From Manduca sexta (lineage: Eukaryota > Arthropoda > Insecta > Lepidoptera > Sphingidae), in contig NC_051139.1 in NCBI RefSeq assembly GCF_014839805.1, positions 4,648,945 through 4,712,944 of the forward strand: 64,000 bases of DNA, in the 5' to 3' direction. Under the pieces are notes generated by a model. It searched no databases. It saw nothing but the letters and a program-made list of their open reading frames with translations, and was not told where the DNA came from. The position numbers and the translations under genes were made by a program. Below are positions 54,401 through 64,000 of the stretch, one piece after another (the first letter of the stretch is position 1; each line of letters starts with the position of its first letter).

Positions 54401-57400
54401 CAAAGCTATAAATATAGTACGACCATGTTTACATTCATTTGTTCTTGGCTACATATAGTTGAAGCGATTTTAATAATATTCTATTGACATAGCTTAGAAT
54501 TTTAAGGAGGGTTACAACTTTGTGTACTGATAAACTCAATTTATAGTACGCGCGATAAAAACATTTATAGCAAACAACTTGCAGTAGTCTTTCTTTATTA
54601 TAGTAGTAGTATATTATTTTTCCTTCATTTAACAGAGATACGCACGGTCGAAACATCGGCGAAGGGAATCGCTCGTATGTTATCGTAAAATGTTTCAATT
54701 GTATGTTTAAATCTTCGAATTAACTCTCACAAAAACTTAATATTTAATTATAGTATGACAGTGTATAATCGCTTTTGGTTTATTTGTTATGAATGTATCA
54801 CGGATGCTATTTTGTTTTTTATTTAAAGGTTATGTATTTTAGTGTCATGATGTCATACTATTTTGTTGTTTTACAAGTTTTTATCGACACTCTTATTGTA
54901 TTGTAGTAGGTACTTATTAATTTTTTAGATTTGAAGCTTGTTGGAGATTGTAACCTTCGTCGTGACTTATTATTTTTTATATGTTCTATTTTTAGAACTA
55001 ATTGTATTTTGTTTGCCATAGTTACTTCTCTTTAGTCCGAAATAAACACTCATGTCAATAACATCTTTTTACTAACTTTATTTAATTACTAAGAACATAT
55101 ACCATATTTACAACACGTTATCAGCACGAACGCTTAGTTCTTAGTTTTTTTTTTTTTTTCACTTTATTTGGTAAAATAAAGTTGTATATATTTTTTGTGT
55201 GACTAGGAAATAGTAATAGTCTGAAAATGTCACATGAATCTGGAGATGTTTCGAGTGTGAAAAATTCCCCGTCGTCGAGCTCATCTTTTACATTTTCATG
55301 TTTGAGGAATAAAGATGGATATCCTACATGGAAATTTAAGATGCGCAATTACCTTATGCATGAGGATCTGTGGGAAACAATCGGTGGATACCCAAATGGA
55401 GACACAACCCCTGCCTCTACAAAGGTACGCAAAGACGCAAAGGCATTAGCAAAGATATGCTTATCAGTAGAAGGTGCAGCGATAACCCATATAAGATGTG
55501 CGAAAACTGCATCTGAGGCATGGACTTGTTTGCAAAAAGCCTTTGAAGATAAGGGAATAGGACGAAGATTATTTTTGGAGCGTAGACTGTACAGGTTGAG
55601 TCTATCAGAGTTCAAAAATATTGAACTATATATTAACGCAGTTATGTCAACCGCACAGGATCTTGCGGATATTGAAGTAGTCATAGAGGACAAGTCTATT
55701 GCTGCAATACTTTTGGGAGGTCTAACTCCAAGGTATGAACCTCTCATTATGGCTTTAGAAAATTGCAATGTAGACGTGACTACAGAGTTGGTGAAAACAA
55801 AACTGCTTAATGAAATGTCCAAAGATGTGGCTACGTCATTAGACTCTGTTTTTCATGCGAAGAAGAAGCCTAAGTCAATGAAGAAGAATATAGTTTGTTA
55901 TGAGTGCAAGACACCTGGACATAAGAGACCAGACTGTCCACAGAGAAACAAGAAGGAGAAAGGCAATGCGGTAAATACCAATGATACGATATTTACAAGT
56001 CTTAATACTTCTGGAAACCCAAGAAAGGACATAATTTATGTAGATTCAGGTTGTACTAGACACATGACTTCTAGACGGGACTGGTTTCAGAATATCTCGA
56101 TACAGAATCAAGGTACTGTTACTGTCGCAAATGGAGAACAGATTAAGTGCTGCGGAATTGGAAATATTTCAATAAACACGCCCGAGAACGTGGTCAACAA
56201 TATTAGTGATGTTGCTTATATACCAGATTTGAAAGCTAGTTTGTTATCTGTATATAAAACTGTTGAAAAGGGTTTTATTTGTGTTTTTGATAAAAATGGA
56301 TGTAACTTTTATAAATCTGATACTTTTAATTTTACAGGTGAATCTGTTGCTTATGCCTCGCCCTGTGGTGGACTGTACGTTTTAGATGGTACTGTAAATG
56401 TTTCCGAGAATGTGGCGGATAATTTTTTGACACAAGATGTGCACTCTGGCTGTCAGGATAGTTATCAAATTTGGCATAAGAGGTTAGGACATTTGTGTCG
56501 TATAGGCATGAACCAACTGAAAAATCACAAGGTAGGTATAAAGTATACAGGAGTAGATAAAACTAGTTGTATCGCTTGCGTGGAAGGTAAACAAGCAAGA
56601 AAACCTTTCAAAAGGTTAGTGTTTAATAGGGCTACTTCCCCTTTGGAACTGATCCATATGGATTTGATGGGACCGGTGTCTACAACTTCTTTTCAAGGAA
56701 ATAGATATATGTTGACAATAGTAGACGATTATACGCGAAAAGTGTTTGCTTATTTTATTTCTTCTAAAACAGAAGTCAAAGATATATTTTGTGTGTTTCA
56801 ATGTTTTGTTGAAAAGCAGTTAGATAAAACAATTAAAGCAATTAGGACTGATGGAGGTAAGGAGTTCGTGAATAAAGAGTTTGTTGATTATCTTGCTTCA
56901 AAAGGTATTGAACATCAAACAACGACGCCTTATAGTCCTCAGCAAGTTGGAGTAGCGGAACGCACCCATCGTTCGGTTACTGAAAAGGCAAGAACGTTGC
57001 TAGCTGAAAGTTCACTACCGAAAGCATTCTGGGAAGATGCATTCCAAGTTGCCATTTACCTTAAGAATAGGTCTCCTCATCGAGCCTTAGGTGGACAAAT
57101 TCCTTATGACAAATGGTATGGACGAAAAGGTGATCTTAGCCATCTAAAAGTATTTGGTTGTAGAGCTCTAGTCCATATACCTTCGTGTCACAGGAAGAAA
57201 TTAGATGTCAAGGCACAGGAAGCAATTTTCGTCGGTTATTCTGAAAATCCAGGCACTTATATTTTTAGGGACCCTGCTAACCCACGAAAAGTTATTATAT
57301 CCAGAGATGCAACCTTTTTGAAAATTGCTTTACAGCGCTAAAGCAGAAGCAATCTGAGTCTGTCGCACAGTCAGAATCTATATTGTTATTTGATGAGCAA

Positions 57401-60400
57401 AAGAGATTGAGTCTGAGTTTGATCATGACTGTCAATTCTATGACTGTGATGAGAATATCAGCCCGGCGGCTGAAGCAACTTTACCAGTAAATCTAGAAAG
57501 TGCAAAAAGAGTTAGTGACTCTGGAAGAGCGAGAGTCTCTCAGTGACTTAAGGCTGCCTAGTGTGGAAGAAGTGACAGCGAATTTGGAACAGGAATCGCA
57601 CCCTGAGCGCAGATACCCTTCCAGAGATAGAAAAGCAACAAATTTTTATAAAGCTTACAATACGTCAATGGTAGATTCTAATGAACCTACGACATATTAC
57701 GAAGCTACTCATGCCGATGATGCTCATAAGTGGCAACATGCTATGGTTGATGAGTATAGTTCCTTAAGGAAACTCCATACATGGAATTTAGTAGATAGAC
57801 CTAACAAAAGGTTATACCATGTAAATGGATTTACAAAATTAAAAGGGATGCTTATGGTAATATTATCAAGTATAAAGCGAGACTCGTCGTCAAAGGTTTT
57901 CATCAAGTTGAAAGTGTAGACTACAAGGAGACGTTCGCACCAGTGATTCGTCATTCTTCCCTCCGCACGTTGTTTGCGATAGCTGCAGATATGAAGTTGA
58001 GAATGAAGCACTTAGATGTCGATACAGCTTTCCTTAACGGAGATTTAGAAGAAGAAGTTTTCATGGAGCAACCTCTTGGTTTTATTCAAAAGGGTAAAGA
58101 AAACAAAGTTTGTTTATTGAAGAAATCTCTTTACGGTCTTAAACAGGCACCGCGAGCTTGGAATAAAAGTTAAATGAAACGCTTTCTAAAATAGGTTTCA
58201 TAGGAACTCCTTCCGAACCTTGTGTGTATACTAAACTTTTGGTAAAGAACTTGTAATATTAGGAATCTTTGTTGATGACATAATAGTCTTCTTTAATTCT
58301 GATTTGACATTTGACACTGTCAAGAATGATTTGTCGAAATATTTTTCATTAAAAGATCTCGGAATACTGAAATGTTATTTGGGACTACAAGTTGAAAGTG
58401 ATTCCGAGAGTATAAGGTTGAACCAGCGAAATTATATTCTTTCTATATTAGAAAAATTTAATATGAAGGATTGTAAGGCCGTGGATACTCCATTAATTAA
58501 AAAGAATATGGAAAAAGAATGGATGGTCAAGTCGGTGAGTCTTATCCTTATCAAAACTTAATAGGATGCCTCATGTATCTAGCGGTAAACACACGACCAG
58601 ACATCGCTTACGCCACGAGCTATTTAAGTCAATTTAATACGTGTTTTACTAAAGAACACTGGAATGCTGCTAAAAGGATTCTGCAATACCTAAAAGGTAC
58701 CCTAAACTATTCATTGGTTTACAGGAAGAATAGAGAACCTTTAAAGGGTTTTAGTGACGCAGACTGGGCAAACTGTCCAATCGACAGAAGGTCATACACC
58801 GGTTATGTTTACAAGTTAAGTGAAGGTCCAGTATCNTGGGGAGTCCAAGAAGCAACCTACTGTTGCGTTAAGTTCGGCCGAGTCAGAATATATGGCATTA
58901 GCGTCTGCCACGAAGGAAGCGTGTTACTTACGTCGGTTTATATACGAGATAACAGGTATACTTTGTTCAGTTAACTTAGCTTCTGACAGCCAAAGTGCCA
59001 TTAATCTTGTTCGAAATCCTGTACACCACAGCAGGACGAAGCATATAGATACTAGGTTTCACTTTATTAGGGAAAAGGTATCTAATAATATTGTTAAGTT
59101 AGAATATATAAAGAGTAACGATATGCCTGCTGATGTACTAACGAAGGCCCTCGGACCTCTAGCACACAAACGATGTGTAGTTAACTTAGGTTTAGAAACT
59201 TAATTATTTTATTTGTTTTGTTTCTGTCACAACTGCGATTAAGGGCGGCTGTTGGAGATTGTAACCTTCGTCGTGACTTATTATTTTTTATATGTTCTAT
59301 TTTTAGAACTAATTGTATTTTGTTTGCCATAGTTACTTCTCTTTAGTCCGAAATAAACACTCATGTCAATAACATCTTTTTACTAACTTTATTTAATTAC
59401 TAAGAACATATACCATATTTACAACAAAGCTATTGTATTTTTGTTAACATAAGTAAGGTTTTAGCGATGTTGTAATAGTAAAGTATTTTCTCTAAAACTG
59501 TTGTTGATGGGCAGAAAAAACAACAAAAAGAATAATAATTATGGCTCGGACGAGGTCCACTCTCTTACTGAGACAATGGCTTAAAATGTAAAATAGTAAC
59601 TGAAGAACAAAATAACTAAACAACAGCAGTTGTGCACACATTGAGACATCTGTATAATACAAATGACTGCTTCGGTGGTATATTTGTAATGCGTACCCGG
59701 TACGAATACTTCTACCACGCTGACGTGTCCTGGGTTCAAATCGCGGGCCAAAAATAATTGTGACAGGGTTTTATCATCTTAAAAATTACTCGGCGCAGAG
59801 TGGAGGAGCAGAGTGCACCTGTGTATTGCGCACACACTTGTGCACTATAATATGTCCTGCTTACCTGGCTGGTGTCTATTTAGATTGGTCTCCGTGGCTG
59901 AAATTCTGCCAGTAGCAGTGCTGAGGTCTCGGGGTACGCACTCCGGGTCGGCCAGTGATTTTACGTTTTTATACTCGGTATCAACCTGGAGTGTAAAATT
60001 TGTGCCCGATATGGGCACAGTTTCGCCCCCTATCAATTAAGGGATGGAATACACACGGCGGAAAGTGGGTGTTACCCTCTCTGCCTACCTCTTAGGGGAT
60101 AAAAGGCATGAGTATGTGTGTGTAGCTTAATACATTTATTATGAAACTACGTCTATTTATTGCCTCAACGCGCCGAGCCGAAACATCGACTATACAAAAT
60201 ATATGCGATTCGTCTCTGCTTGCTTTACTGATCTATTTACGTCAAACTTAAAGCCTAATTTAGATGGAACAATTATTCCTTTTAGCAGCAATAATCGAAT
60301 ATCTGTCCAGACTCATATGCGTCAATGCGGGTGATAATTGCTTCAGTATTGCCCATATGCAGACAGAGTACATTTTTTAAGCAACAATTGATCGCTCTAA

Positions 60401-63400
60401 ATGAGGCTCGCAGTTACACCGGGATCGAGTTGTATAAGTGTGTTGTATGGTCGGCAGCGGCGCGGAGGTGACGGACTGCGGGCGGTACCTGATCGTGTCG
60501 CCGGTGCGGGACTGCCGCGACAACCTGCTGTTCTACGCGGACCTCAGCAAGCACCCCAACATCGACGGCCTGCTGCCGCTCACGCAGATCGTGCACAAGT
60601 TCGAGGCCGATTATGAGGTACTGATGACAAAAAATATATAACATTCTTTTGATAGATAAAATTGACTAGCAATAAAAAGTCGAGAGAGAATATGTTGTAC
60701 GTTATTATTTTTTATTATTATTAATATCAACTTGTTTTTAGAAGACTTATATGTTTTTATTGCAATTAATAAAGTAACTGTTGCTCGAATAAGTTCTGAA
60801 ATATTTTTGCGATGTAATTTTGTGATTTCCTATATTCCAGTACGTCACAAATGAAGGCTCAGTGTGCATATTCCGCACGAACAGAAACGCTCCCAACTAC
60901 AGACTGATCAAGATAGACCTGCACAATCCCGCGGAAGAGAATTGGGAGACTCTTATACCGGTAAACAAATATTTATTGTTTTAGATTTCTTAGAACATTT
61001 ATTATAACGCCATCTAGTGGTGTAGATTAAAATTGTGAAACTACTAGTAAGTAGTTATGACATATTATTCTGAATATAATTAATAACTTTCCGCACACTA
61101 CTTTAATATTTATTTATTTTATCAAAATTTTAGGAACACCAAAGTGACGTGCTGGACTGGGCGTCGGCTGTCGACCACGATAAATTAGTGATACATTACA
61201 TTAGAGATGTTAAGGTACGTAATAAAATAATTTCTTTCGTACTTATACAATACAAAAGGCAACTTAAATTAGCTTAACAATTAATGTGTTTTAAATAAAA
61301 AATCGTTTTTTATAACAATTAAAAAAAAAAATATGCCTTGCAAGAATGATGGACTGTATAAATTAAACATACTTTTAAAAGCATATTTTGTACAGTAAAC
61401 GATATGAGTCATAAGCACACATGTACAGTGGTGGTAGCAAGCGAAGGTGCGTTCAAATTAGACGACAATGTATACTAACAACATGCCACATATCAACCAA
61501 TAGGCAATGAGCATCGACTAGGGAGCCAATCACGCAGAACATCGACACGGACGTCAATCCGACCAATCACAAGTGTGCTCACGACTCGTGCCTCTATACC
61601 CCATACTTATCTATCTACTGTCCTTTTATACTTTTTAACAATGTTGATGTCTTCCAGAGCGTGTTACAACTGCATAGCATGAAGACCGGCGAATTGCTGC
61701 AGTCGTTCCACTTGGACGTGGGCTCGGTGGTCGGCTTCTCCGGCAAGAAGGACCAGACGGAGATATTCTACCACTTCATGTCGTTCCTCACGCCCGGCGT
61801 CATATACCACGTCGACTTCACCAAACAACCTTACTCTCCTACGGTAAGGCCATATCGAAAGGAAGGTTTAGATTGAGATAACATGCAATTGATTTCCGCA
61901 AGTAATTTTACTGTGTAATTAATCACAAGTTTTGAAACTTGCAGCAGTCGCAACAAGTTGCATGTATATTAGAATATTTCTGCTAGTGTATACCCATCTG
62001 AAAGTTCTAGTATAATATAATTGCTGCAAAAACTTGGTAGTCTAAACTGAGCAGTTGAAAGTTTGTGGTTACTTTTTGTTTATAAACCGTAGCAGCTTTG
62101 AAAGGTACATGCATGTTTTCGTGATATATGTGATGCGTGTTAAACGCCTGTCGCTTGAGTAATCAATCTTGTTATTTATTCTTTTTATAATCTTGGTCAT
62201 TATAGGTACTAAACATAATATAAAAAATATAAATCATAGTTAGGTTTGTTTATTGATTTAGCGATTATGTGATTAAATATGACTAAAGAAAAATCATTCA
62301 CTCCAATGCGTATTATTATATCATAAAATTGTTATTTATTTGAGATTGAACACGAATATTTTATTTTGCAGATATTCAGAGAGGTGAAAGTGAAGGATTT
62401 CTGACGCATCACAATACGAGGCTAAACAAGTTTTCTACTCAAGCAAAGATGGCACCAAAGTTCCTATGTTTATTGTATCTAAAAGGTGGGCAAAAATACA
62501 AAATATTACATTTATATACATTATTTTTCTTATTGCTGGAGAATTTTAAATTTCGTGTATTTGATTGTCATCATGTGTCATGGTACAAACACAGCCATCA
62601 CTCTTTATTTTCAAACGCAGTATAGAGCTCAACCTGTTATCATTATCGAAGATGCTGACATAGCTGTCTTCTAAATTTCAGCAAAACACGAAGTTTGTAT
62701 GTTTGGCTCGTAGATGATCACATTGATGCAGTCTGCAACTTTTGAACAATACTTCGCCTACTCTAGACTACGCTCTCTAAAAGTTTAAAATATGTTGTCG
62801 GACTGTCAAAATCCTGATTGACATATACTATATTTCATAATGAAAGTCTCTCTCAAAGGGCTGTCGGCTGCTTATCAGTTAACCGACAATTGAGGGCGAA
62901 AAAATTTTTTTTTCATTAACTCAATGACAAGCGTTAAGTTATACTATGTTTGGTTCCAGGATCTGCCCGGGACGGTCGAACCCGGCGCTGATCTACGGCT
63001 ATGGAGGGTTCAACATCAACATCCAGCCGAGCTTCAGCGTCACGCGGCTCGTGTTCATGCAACACTACAATGGAATTATCGCCATACCCAACATCAGAGG
63101 CGGCGGGTGGGTGCTTTTGATTTGTTTAATAATGCTATTTAATTTACTGGTCTTCTAAGAGTGTGTCTTCCGAACTTAGTCCAAGATACTGTTAGGTCTT
63201 CGTCAATCTTCAGAAGGCAGTTTAAACAAGTTGGCACAATTATTCTCTTCTTAAGTACCAGATTTGTAAAAAACAATTAATTACCCCTATATTATACACT
63301 GTCCCTTAATAAGCACGGGTCTCCTCTACTATTGAGAATGTTTTAGGCCTTGTCCACCATGCTGCTTTAAGACTGACTTTACGTAATCATCATTAAGAGA

Positions 63401-64000
63401 CGTATATCGATCTATATCTATCAATTGCTTCTTGTCTACAGTGAGTACGGCGAGCGGTGGCACAACGGCGGCCGGCTGCTCAACAAACAGAACGTGTTCG
63501 ACGACTTCCAAGCGGCTGCCGAGTACCTGATCGCGGAAGTACACGCGCGCGTCGCTGCTGACGTCAGGGGCGGCTCCAACGGCGGCCTGCTCGTCGCCGC
63601 CTGCATCAACCAACGGCCCGACTTGCGGCGCCGCCATTGTCAGGTCGGGTGAGTACGTACCGAACGCTGTCGCTATTTATTTACGCAGAATTGAACCTCT
63701 TTGATGATTACATTACCATGTCAATGAAATAAAACCTATTAGAAAATTTGCCTAAATGTACTACTTCAACATACCATAAGCTTTTAGTAAACGTCATCTC
63801 TGTAAAAATACTTGTTGATTTATTTTAAATCGTTTGTTTATTGAAAGGAACCACTCACAAAACATACAATACCAAAGAAAATAATAATAATTTGATTGTC
63901 AGTGTGCTGGACATGCTGCGGTTCAGAAGAAGTTCACGATCGGTCACGCGTGGGTGTCCGACTACGGCAGCTCAGATAACAAGACGCAGTTCGAGTACCT
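42435..64000 (+). CDS. PREP: Prolyl endopeptidase (prolyl oligopeptidase, S9A), 3' end beyond window
   Basis: This serine peptidase cuts short peptides after proline. Exons: 42435-42587, 48910-49133, 50947-51134, 51543-51625, 53839-53981, 60458-60617, 60841-60960, 61134-61214, 61658-61843, 62372-62485, 62960-63106, 63442-63648, 63903-beyond 64000. Exons 1-9 join in phase. Exon 1 encodes a signal-peptide-like start (basic MRAIR, hydrophobic core, CAGA cleavage-like end). Exon 2 has the family's DPYRWLED motif near the N-terminus. Exons 3-9 cover the beta-propeller. Exons 11-13 cover the alpha/beta-hydrolase domain, with GYGGFN, IRGGG and GGSNGG (nucleophile Ser, codon 63575-63577). About 635 residues are present of an expected 730. 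Indels disturb exon 10 (TGA at 62402-62404), the start of exon 11, two segments of exon 12 (each net -3) and exon 13 near 63925. The start of exon 6 was chosen by phase. Consensus error is likelier than decay. Confidence 0.92.
43697..43795 (+). repeat. SINE 3' fragment in PREP intron 1
   Basis: CATGGGAGGGAACACACTTG, GGCGAAAAGTAGGAACCC, CGCCTCTGTATACCTCTTCG and GATAAATGCGTGATGTGTG match the 3' third of the SINE at 59665-60125. Copies of this family thus lie in introns 1 and 5 of the same gene. Confidence 0.6.
47233..47490. mobile_element. MITE with TTA target duplication (PIF/Harbinger-like)
   Basis: A 258-bp element with long inverted ends: GGGGTCGTCCATAAATTACG at the left and the complement of CGTAATTTATGGACACCCCC at the right. 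It is flanked by TTA on both sides (47230-47232 and 47491-47493), a 3-bp target typical of PIF/Harbinger. A diverged relative starts at about 52340 (GTTCGTCCATTAATCACGTG). Confidence 0.75.
48085..48275 (+). repeat. Family A repeat, 3' part, PREP intron 1
   Basis: It shares AGTTACACTGGCTA, GGTCTTCAAACCGGAACACA and GGCGGCAGAAATAGACATTG with the family at 51950-52170 and with the general lepidopteran repeat. It includes the segment that the other copies in this window lack. Confidence 0.6.
49205..49330. repeat. Short interspersed repeat (CGAAACGTCGGGAGAAAA family), copy 3
   Basis: GATCACGAAGGCTACAAAG, CTCCGAAACGTCGGGAGAAA and AAACCGCGATAAAATCC match the copies at 12300 and 29028. It lies in PREP intron 2, shortly after exon 2. 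Confidence 0.65.
49448..49625 (-). repeat. Helitron-like element, minus strand, PREP intron 2
   Basis: Read on the minus strand it starts near TATATAAAGCTGATTAGTTTG and ends GCGCCCTTCCGCAAGC…GCTAGTT, giving the CTAGT terminus of lepidopteran Helitron-like elements. No coding sequence. Confidence 0.55.
49626..50742. other. PREP intron 2, unremarkable part
   Basis: AT-rich intron sequence without a gene. Around 50590-50700 an A-rich stretch is bracketed by ATCGCCTATAC and its inverted form GTATAGGCGAT, arms of about 11 bp separated by roughly 100 bp, possibly a decayed foldback element. Confidence 0.4.
50743..50921 (+). mobile_element. MITE family C, copy ending 25 bp before PREP exon 3
   Basis: It is about 179 bp long and closely matches 29914-30090 along its whole length: AGGCCCTTATTCTGTATGAT start, CGCGTAACGCGGCCGTGTCA, TGCGTGGAATGGTATTCTGG, and an AGAGAATAAGGCTCCT end. 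It has the same orientation relative to the gene as the PASK copy. Exon 3 starts at 50947, so the branch-point region of that acceptor probably overlaps the element. Confidence 0.8.
51950..52170 (+). repeat. Family A repeat in PREP intron 4
   Basis: The most complete copy of the family in this window. A T-run is followed by GACGAGACAAGCTTGCTGTT, CGCCTGATGGTAAGCGATAC, the AACACCATCCAACACC block, ACTGGCTACAATGTCC and AAACCGGAACACAACC. Confidence 0.75.
52340..52480. repeat. Diverged Harbinger-like MITE fragment
   Basis: GGTTCGTCCATTAATCACGTG at the left and TTAAATCACGCGATC at the right are diverged inverted ends related to the element at 47233-47490. The central parts differ. Confidence 0.45.
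52610..52975 (+). repeat. Minisatellite, three ~115-bp units, PREP intron 4
   Basis: Three head-to-tail units are anchored by ATGTCGCTTATGTCAATTTG at about 52679, 52795 and 52909, so the period is 116 then 114 bp. Each unit also carries CCTTTCACCCGTCGAT, ACAAGTCTATCATTAATA and AAAATCAGCTC. The units differ by a few substitutions and small length changes in A-runs. Confidence 0.9.
53478..53645. repeat. Inverted and direct partial copies of the minisatellite unit
   Basis: 53478-53548 is a reverse-complement copy of the unit (complement of TTTAAACTAG, AAAAATGTCGCTTA and CCTTTCAACCGTCG), and 53605-53641 is a diverged direct copy (CGCTTACTTCAATTAGC, TTTACCCGTCGATATAC). Together with 52610-52975 this makes a partly palindromic structure about 1 kb across. 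Confidence 0.75.
53999..54130. repeat. hAT-type MITE fragment at the start of PREP intron 5
   Basis: ATATAACCCGATTCCAGCC, then TTTCGGAAAATTTCACC and TTTTGCCACTA, match the MITEs ending at 30484 and 41691. The left terminus is missing. It begins about 18 bp after the exon 5 donor. Confidence 0.55.
54939..55115 (+). repeat. 5' LTR of the copia element
   Basis: 177 bp, beginning TGTTGGAGATTG and ending ATTTACAACA. It contains the AATAAA-type signal CCGAAATAAACACTC. The following bases (CGTTATCAGCACGAAC) should hold the primer-binding site; I cannot match them to a specific tRNA by eye. Confidence 0.95.
55227..59203 (+). pseudogene. Copia gag-pol polyprotein, several frame breaks
   Basis: The first 704 codons (55227-57341) are open: a copia-type gag, a CCHC zinc knuckle from Cys 224, protease DSGC (Asp 273), and an integrase with HKRLGH zinc region and catalytic Asp 479, Asp 542, Glu 578 (35 residues between the last two, DD35E). 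The rest continues in shifting frames: RT motifs [20 protein letters not shown] and VDDIIV, then RNase H with [10 protein letters not shown], ending at 59203. Breaks are seen near 57315-57319, 57400, 57504-57508, 57806-57809, 58165-58168, 58232-58236, 58512-58516 and at the N (58836). Most are one-base changes in A or T runs. With identical LTRs, this pattern suggests consensus error as much as real decay. Confidence 0.85.
59250..59426 (+). repeat. 3' LTR of the copia element
   Basis: Same 177-bp sequence as the 5' LTR, followed directly by the AAGCT target duplication and resumed intron sequence. Confidence 0.95.
59665..60125 (+). repeat. SINE with tRNA-like head, PREP intron 5
   Basis: The head GACTGCTTCGGTGGTATA (A-box side) and the B box GGTTCAAATCGCGGGCC are followed by a body with GTGCCCGATATGGGCACAG, CGCCCCCTATCAATTAAGGG, CGGCGGAAAGTGGGTG and CTTAGGGGATAAAAGGCATG, then a GTGTGTGTAG tail. 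An extra segment of roughly 150 bp sits between head and body. Truncated relatives are at 3687-3905 (-) and 43697-43795 (+). Confidence 0.7.
63284..63365 (-). repeat. SINE 3' fragment in PREP intron 11
   Basis: Minus-strand match to the end of the SINE at 30926-31258: CTATATTATACACTGTCCC, AAGCACGGGTCTCCTCTACT and TTTTAGGCCTTGTCCACCATG. Only the 3' end remains. Confidence 0.6.
63575..63577 (+). other. PREP: Catalytic serine codon of PREP
   Basis: TCC within GGC-TCC-AAC-GGC-GGC, the Gly-Ser-Asn-Gly-Gly nucleophile elbow of S9A peptidases. Nominal residue is about 578 counting the signal peptide. The matching Asp and His lie downstream of the window. Confidence 0.9.

Larger units (their letters stand above)
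54939..59426 (+). mobile_element. Ty1/copia LTR retrotransposon in PREP intron 5
   Basis: A 4488-bp element with two 177-bp LTRs (TG…CA ends) that I read as identical base for base, and a 5-bp target duplication AAGCT on each side (54934-54938 and 59427-59431). A purine-rich tract AAGGGCGG lies directly before the 3' LTR. It is in the same orientation as the host gene. Identical LTRs indicate a recent insertion. The interior encodes gag-protease-integrase-RT-RNase H in copia order. Confidence 0.95.

Noticed and set aside
60438..60641. PREP exon 6 starting at the upstream AG at 60440
   Set aside because: That acceptor puts the exon in the wrong phase relative to exon 5. The AG at 60456-60457 gives a phase-correct junction and a family-like sequence.

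Overview
This is a stretch of a lepidopteran (moth or butterfly) nuclear genome. The evidence is an AT-rich background, small exons with GT-AG introns, and many short interspersed repeats of types familiar from Lepidoptera: tRNA-derived SINEs, Helitron-like pieces ending in a hairpin plus CTAGT, and mariner/maT and other MITEs. I cannot name the species. Two protein-coding genes, both on the + strand, carry nearly all the recognisable host coding sequence.

Layout. Positions 1-18.1 kb hold no host gene that I can support; they contain repeats and one almost complete DD37D (maT-type) mariner element at 5865-7169 with a single-base frameshift. Positions 18111-31434 are a PAS-domain Ser/Thr kinase gene (PASK). 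It has 22 coding exons whose phases all fit, giving about 1215 residues: three PAS-like regions, a long Ser/Thr/Asp-rich linker, and a complete kinase domain. Positions 31.4-42.3 kb are intergenic, with several MITEs and other repeats. Positions 42435-64000 (continuing past the window) are a prolyl endopeptidase gene (PREP/POP, peptidase family S9A). Thirteen exons are present, starting with an apparent signal peptide behind a clean TATA box and initiator. The catalytic Ser lies at 63575-63577; the catalytic Asp and His lie beyond the window edge. Intron 5 of PREP contains a 4.49 kb Ty1/copia retrotransposon with identical 177-bp LTRs and a 5-bp target duplication, in the same orientation as the gene.

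What stands out. (1) Two copies of one MITE family, in the same orientation, sit 12 and 25 bp upstream of 3' splice sites in the two neighbouring genes, and a SINE abuts the acceptor of the last PASK exon. (2) The prolyl endopeptidase is predicted to be secreted, although the well-studied family members are cytosolic. (3) Single-base indels cluster in the copia coding region (57.3-58.8 kb, next to an N) and in the last PREP exons (62.4-63.9 kb), while all PASK exons and the early PREP exons are clean. This looks more like local consensus error than decay, but must be checked. (4) Intron 18 of PASK holds a GC-richer, poly(A)-tailed insert with a 111-codon open frame that I do not recognise. I found no rRNA, no functional tRNA gene and no CRISPR array, and nothing I can confidently call a previously undescribed system.
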